This document shows, piece by piece, positions 48,836 to 51,842 of a stretch of DNA of 51,842 bases. The stretch is from Gracilibacillus dipsosauri. Lineage in GTDB: Bacteria; Bacillota; Bacilli; Bacillales; Amphibacillaceae. The translations under genes and the position numbers were made by a program. The first letter of the stretch is position 1, and every line of letters begins with the position of its first letter. Below the pieces are notes generated by a model, which saw nothing but the letters and a program-made list of their open reading frames with translations, was not told where the DNA came from and did no database searches. Location of the stretch: contig NZ_QGTD01000012.1 of assembly GCF_003176895.1 (NCBI RefSeq), positions 1 to 51,842 of the forward strand. The letters are read 5' to 3'.

Positions 48836-49465
48836 TTAAGGGAGAAAGCCTTCTAACACTTTATATGCTGCATTTTCTACATTTATTATATCAGAATTTG
48901 CATCGATCTTCTTGATCCGTTGTGGAAATTTTTCAATTAATTGTTGATAGGCATCATAGACCTGTTGGTGAAAGGATAAGGCCTCTACATCTAATCGATT
49001 TTTTTCTCTATCTTTATTATGATCAATTCTCGCTAAACCATCCCTAGGAGAAATATCAAAAAACAAGGTCAGATCTGGCATCCTACCATCAATCGCAAAT
49101 TGATTGATTTGATACACTTCTTCCATACCAAGACCTCGCCCTACACCTTGATAGGCTAAACTACTATCAATAAAACGATCGCATAAGACAATTTGATTTT
49201 TTTCTAATGCAGGAATAACCACTTCTACTAAATGCTGTCTTCTCGCTGCAGCATATAACAATGCTTCTGTTCTTGCATCCATCATCGTATGGGACCGATC
49301 TAGAATAATCCCTCGGATTTTTTCGGCAATGGGAATGCCACCTGGCTCTCTTGTGGTGACCACTTGATAATTCTCTTTTTCTAAGCGTTGGGCCAGTCTA
49401 TTTAGCACGGTCGTTTTACCAGCACCTTCGCCTCCTTCAAAAGTTATAAATAATCCTGACAACAT
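48836..49465 (-). CDS. tmk: Thymidylate kinase
   Basis: Phosphorylates dTMP to dTDP. The 209 residues show the P-loop 'FEGGEGAGKTT' near 9, 'TREPGGIPIAEKIR' near 38 and the DRF motif with the lid 'DRFIDSSLAYQGVGRGLG' near 96-113. The ATG directly touches the yaaO stop codon, and GGAG lies 5 bases upstream. It is essential for DNA synthesis. Confidence 0.98.
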   Translation of the reverse strand: MLSGLFITFEGGEGAGKTTVLNRLAQRLEKENYQVVTTREPGGIPIAEKIRGIILDRSHTMMDARTEALLYAAARRQHLVEVVIPALEKNQIVLCDRFIDSSLAYQGVGRGLGMEEVYQINQFAIDGRMPDLTLFFDISPRDGLARIDHNKDREKNRLDVEALSFHQQVYDAYQQLIEKFPQRIKKIDANSDIINVENAAYKVLEGFLP

Positions 49466-50929
49466 TCATTCTCCTTCAGATTGGTCTTTCTTTTCCTTCT
49501 CGAAAACATACAATCCATCTAATACGTTAGATGGTTGGAATAAGATATGGTTTGCCTGGAGTGTATGGATTTGCTGCACATGTTCGTCTGTAATATATTC
49601 CCCTTTCACCAATAATGGAATTCCAGGGGGATACGGGACAATAGCTTCAGCAGCTATGTAACCAATTGTATTCTCAAGCTTTACCCACTTACTATCTTTT
49701 TCTTTCATCTCTTGATAGGAAAGTGCCAATTCGTTCGTTCTATATGGAATAAAACGATTGTTTGTTTCTATTCTATCATGATTTGTTAACAATTTTAATC
49801 GATCTTTTATTTTTTTGATCGTATTCTTTAGCGATCTTACCGGTATAGTTGGTTCTAGCCCAAAGATAAATAAGATATCTTGTTCTGTTACGAGCTCTGG
49901 GATGAGCCCTTCCGATTGACATACTTCTGCCACCATCGCTGGTGTTAGGGAAGGATTTATTTTCCACACACATTTTAATGGATCATCCATTTCCTCTTGT
50001 TCTTCTAGTCGCCAGAAATCATTTGTTGCAAAAATTTCACGGGCTTCGTCCATATAACGCATTAATTGGTAAAATTGCTCCCTTTTATAATTTGCTAAGT
50101 AATGTCTCGCTAAATCTAAGCTAATCATAATTAAATAAGATGGACTGCTAGATTGCAACATTTGTAAATAATATTGAAGTCGGTGAACATCTACTCGCTC
50201 TGTTTTATTTACATGTAAAAAAGCCCCCATCGTTAAAGCGGGGGTCATTTTATGGGCAGATTGGACAACTATATCAGCACCTAACGATACTGCTGATGGG
50301 GAAGATAGATATGGGATAGAAAAATGGCAGCCATGTGCTTCATCAATTAAAACGACCATATTTCTTTGATGTGCTTTTTCTATCATTTGTTTTAGTTCAA
50401 AGGTTTTTCCAAAATAATCTGGATAAGTTAATATGAGTGCTTTTGCCTCTGGATAAAGCTCGCTAGCGTTTTCTAATGTTTTAATAGATGGATGATCATA
50501 ACGTTCTGTATCATGATCAAATTCAGGAGCAAGAAATACTGGTCGGACACCAGCAAGCTCTAATCCATGTAAAATAGATTTATGACAATTTCGCTGTACA
50601 AGTACCATATCGCCCGATTGACAAGTAGCCATTATCATCGCTAGATTTCCAACTGTACTACCATTTACAAGGAAAAATGTTTCCATAGCACCAAACCAAT
50701 TCGCTGCTAATTGTTGTGCATCCTTTATCATTCCTTCAGGTGCATGGAGATCATCCAAGCCTGGTAATTCTGTTAGGTCAAATCTTAAAACTTCTTTAAA
50801 ATGTTCGTATCCGATTTCATTAAAAATTCTTCCATTTTTATGACCTGGTACGTGTAAAGAATATGGTTGTTTTTTTGCAAGCTCAAGTACTTGATCATAT
50901 ATTGGAGTTTTTCTTTGGTTGATTTCCAT
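49466..50929 (-). CDS. yaaO: Orn/Lys/Arg decarboxylase-family PLP enzyme (YaaO)
   Basis: A 487-residue PLP enzyme of fold type I. The N-terminal domain has 'HVPGHKNGR' near 31, the PLP lysine is in 'QSAHKMTPALTMGAFLH' near 225, and 'DEAHG' gives the PLP aspartate. A C-terminal lobe (about 385-487) completes the subunit. I start at the ATG at 50929, where AGTGAGG is about 8 bases upstream; a GTG at 50944 overlaps that site. Its substrate (lysine, arginine or ornithine) cannot be told from sequence alone. It touches tmk directly. Confidence 0.92.
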   Translation of the reverse strand: MEINQRKTPIYDQVLELAKKQPYSLHVPGHKNGRIFNEIGYEHFKEVLRFDLTELPGLDDLHAPEGMIKDAQQLAANWFGAMETFFLVNGSTVGNLAMIMATCQSGDMVLVQRNCHKSILHGLELAGVRPVFLAPEFDHDTERYDHPSIKTLENASELYPEAKALILTYPDYFGKTFELKQMIEKAHQRNMVVLIDEAHGCHFSIPYLSSPSAVSLGADIVVQSAHKMTPALTMGAFLHVNKTERVDVHRLQYYLQMLQSSSPSYLIMISLDLARHYLANYKREQFYQLMRYMDEAREIFATNDFWRLEEQEEMDDPLKCVWKINPSLTPAMVAEVCQSEGLIPELVTEQDILFIFGLEPTIPVRSLKNTIKKIKDRLKLLTNHDRIETNNRFIPYRTNELALSYQEMKEKDSKWVKLENTIGYIAAEAIVPYPPGIPLLVKGEYITDEHVQQIHTLQANHILFQPSNVLDGLYVFEKEKKDQSEGE

Positions 50930-50943
50930 TGCTTTTATCCTCA

Positions 50944-51138
50944 CTATTGAATCATTGAAGTAGTTTGATTGATTGCCTTCAACTTTTTGACAAAATAGTC
51001 GTAATGACTATCCGAAGGGTTTGTAGCGACAATCTCTTTCTCACATTCGTGACAAATAAACATATGATATAAATAGATTCCATCTTTCTTTGATTGATCA
51101 CATACTCCGCAGTGTGTGCTGAATGTTTTTTCCTTCAT
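50944..51138 (-). CDS. csfB: Anti-sigma-G factor CsfB (Gin)
   Basis: A 64-residue zinc-binding inhibitor of sigma-G that holds it off until engulfment. It has two CxxC pairs, 'CGVC' near residue 10 and 'CHEC' near 30. The length matches B. subtilis Gin. In B. subtilis xpaC and yaaN lie between csfB and yaaO; both are missing here, so csfB is 14 bases from yaaO. A sigma-F-like promoter precedes it. Confidence 0.92.
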   Translation of the reverse strand: MKEKTFSTHCGVCDQSKKDGIYLYHMFICHECEKEIVATNPSDSHYDYFVKKLKAINQTTSMIQ

Positions 51139-51156
51139 TTTTTACACCTCCACTAC

Positions 51157-51185
51157 TATTGTGACCAATCTATGAAAATATATTC
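51157..51185 (-). promoter_or_regulatory. csfB promoter candidate, sigma-F type
   Basis: Minus-strand GGTCACAATA (51157-51166) fits the sigma-F -10 pattern loosely, with GAATA (51181-51185) 14 bases upstream as a weak -35. It is supported by known sigma-F control of csfB. Confidence 0.4.
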
Positions 51186-51220
51186 CTACTTTATAGAAAA
51201 AATTTTTTCACGTGAAACAA

Positions 51221-51655
51221 TTATAAAGGTGCTTTAAATACATAACTAACCTTATCATAATTCATCTTTTCTTCATAGAATCGATGGGCGTCCTCTCGTT
51301 GCAATCCTGAGGAAAGTGCGATACTTTCATAATCATTATCTTTTGCCCATTGATGAAGATAAGAAAGTAATTGCTTTCCATAACCTAGTGATCGATGATT
51401 ATAATCTGTAACTAGATCACAAACCCAAATAAATTTACCATAATAGAGAGTGATCATCGGTTGAAACCCAATCACAGCTATTATTTCGTTCTCTACTATT
51501 AATGCAACCATTTTATAATTTTCTTTTTCTTGCGCCTCTTTTACTAATGCTAGATACTCTTGCTCTTTCAAATGTGATCTTAATTGCTTGATCACCTTAT
51601 AGGCAGTTTTTATTTCATCTTCTGTATGTAACTCGTTTATCATAACTCCTTGCAC
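51221..51655 (-). CDS. GNAT-family N-acetyltransferase
   Basis: A 144-residue single-domain GNAT protein. The acetyl-CoA loop is in 'DLVTDYNHRSLGYGKQLL' (about 78-95) and the late motif 'GLQREDAHRFYEEKMNYD' (about 119-136) closes the fold. The substrate is not predictable. The start is GTG at 51655, supported by AAGGGGG about 9 bases upstream; an in-frame ATG four codons on has a very close GGAG. It lies between the 5S rRNA terminator and csfB, where I recall no such gene in B. subtilis, so it may be accessory. Confidence 0.85.
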   Translation of the reverse strand: MQGVMINELHTEDEIKTAYKVIKQLRSHLKEQEYLALVKEAQEKENYKMVALIVENEIIAVIGFQPMITLYYGKFIWVCDLVTDYNHRSLGYGKQLLSYLHQWAKDNDYESIALSSGLQREDAHRFYEEKMNYDKVSYVFKAPL

Positions 51656-51720
51656 GATTCAACTTCCCCCTTTTTAAGGATACTATAACATGGACAAAAT
51701 TCAATGCCTCCTCCATATAC

Positions 51721-51756
51721 AAAAAACCTCTTAGTTTTAATGTTAAAACTAAGAGG
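51721..51756 (-). terminator. rRNA operon terminator
   Basis: Perfect 14-bp stem CCTCTTAGTTTTAA/TTAAAACTAAGAGG (51727-51740 and 51743-51756) ending in U6 on the minus strand, directly after the 5S gene. Confidence 0.92.
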
Positions 51757-51764
51757 CTTTTCCG

Positions 51765-51842
51765 TTGCCTGGCAGCGTCCTACTCTTGCAGGGGCGTGAG
51801 CCCCAACTACCATGGGCGCTGGAGAGCTTAACTACTGTGTTC
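51765..51842 (-). rRNA. rrf: 5S rRNA, 3' part, cut by the window edge
   Basis: The minus strand gives the 3' two-thirds of a 5S gene, including AACACAGTAGTTAAGCTC, GCGCCCATGGTAGTTG and the terminal GAGTAGGACGCTGCCAGGC. About 78 of about 116 bases are present. The operon it belongs to is transcribed leftward, with the rest outside the window, corresponding to rrnA of B. subtilis upstream of csfB. Confidence 0.95.

Overview
This window is a low-GC, spore-forming Firmicute chromosome segment. It is almost certainly from the family Bacillaceae, and the sequence style would suit a halophilic or alkaliphilic relative such as Gracilibacillus, Virgibacillus or Oceanobacillus, but the genus is a guess. 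The evidence for a spore former is spoIIE, spoVT, spoVG, sspF, fin, csfB, yabP, yabQ and abrB, plus promoters that look like sigma-F, sigma-G, sigma-H and Spo0A-controlled sites. Gene order follows the origin-proximal csfB to lysS segment of Bacillus subtilis, given here in reverse so that nearly everything reads on the minus strand. The window runs from one rRNA operon to the next: the 3' end of a 5S gene is at the right edge, and the tandem promoters and leader of another rRNA operon are at the left edge.

Reading in the direction of transcription (right to left). (1) 51.8-43.7 kb: 5S end, a GNAT acetyltransferase, csfB, yaaO, tmk, darA, yaaR, holB, ricT, yabA, yabB, yazA and rsmI (replication, DNA-damage and RNA-modification genes). 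(2) 43.7-36.4 kb: abrB, on the opposite strand with tandem 0A boxes, then metG, tatD, yabE, rnmV, rsmA, veg and sspF. (3) 36.4-29.5 kb: ispE, purR, spoVG, glmU, prs, ctc, pth, fin. (4) 29.5-20.3 kb: mfd, spoVT, then a glcT-ptsG glucose phosphotransferase module with its antitermination switch, then the yabM flippase. (5) 20.3-12 kb: mazG, rqcP, yabP, yabQ, divIC, yabR, a plus-strand tRNA-Met, spoIIE, yabS, yabT. (6) 12-0.4 kb: tilS, hprT, ftsH, coaX, hslO, yacD, cysK, folP, folB, folK, yazB, lysS.

This is core genome, and I see no phage, insertion sequence, CRISPR array or defence island. Compared with my recollection of the B. subtilis order, several genes are absent: xpaC-yaaN (between csfB and yaaO), yabG (between rsmA and veg), ridA/yabJ (between purR and spoVG), pabB-pabA-pabC (between cysK and folP) and dusB (between yazB and lysS). 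glcT-ptsG is an addition.

The least explained signals are non-coding: a family of short intergenic repeats (four candidate copies), an orphan plus-strand terminator between spoIIE and the tRNA-Met promoter, a perfect palindrome against the sspF ribosome-binding site, a duplicated 3' terminator arm after abrB, and the GlcT antiterminator target placed directly against the glcT stop codon.
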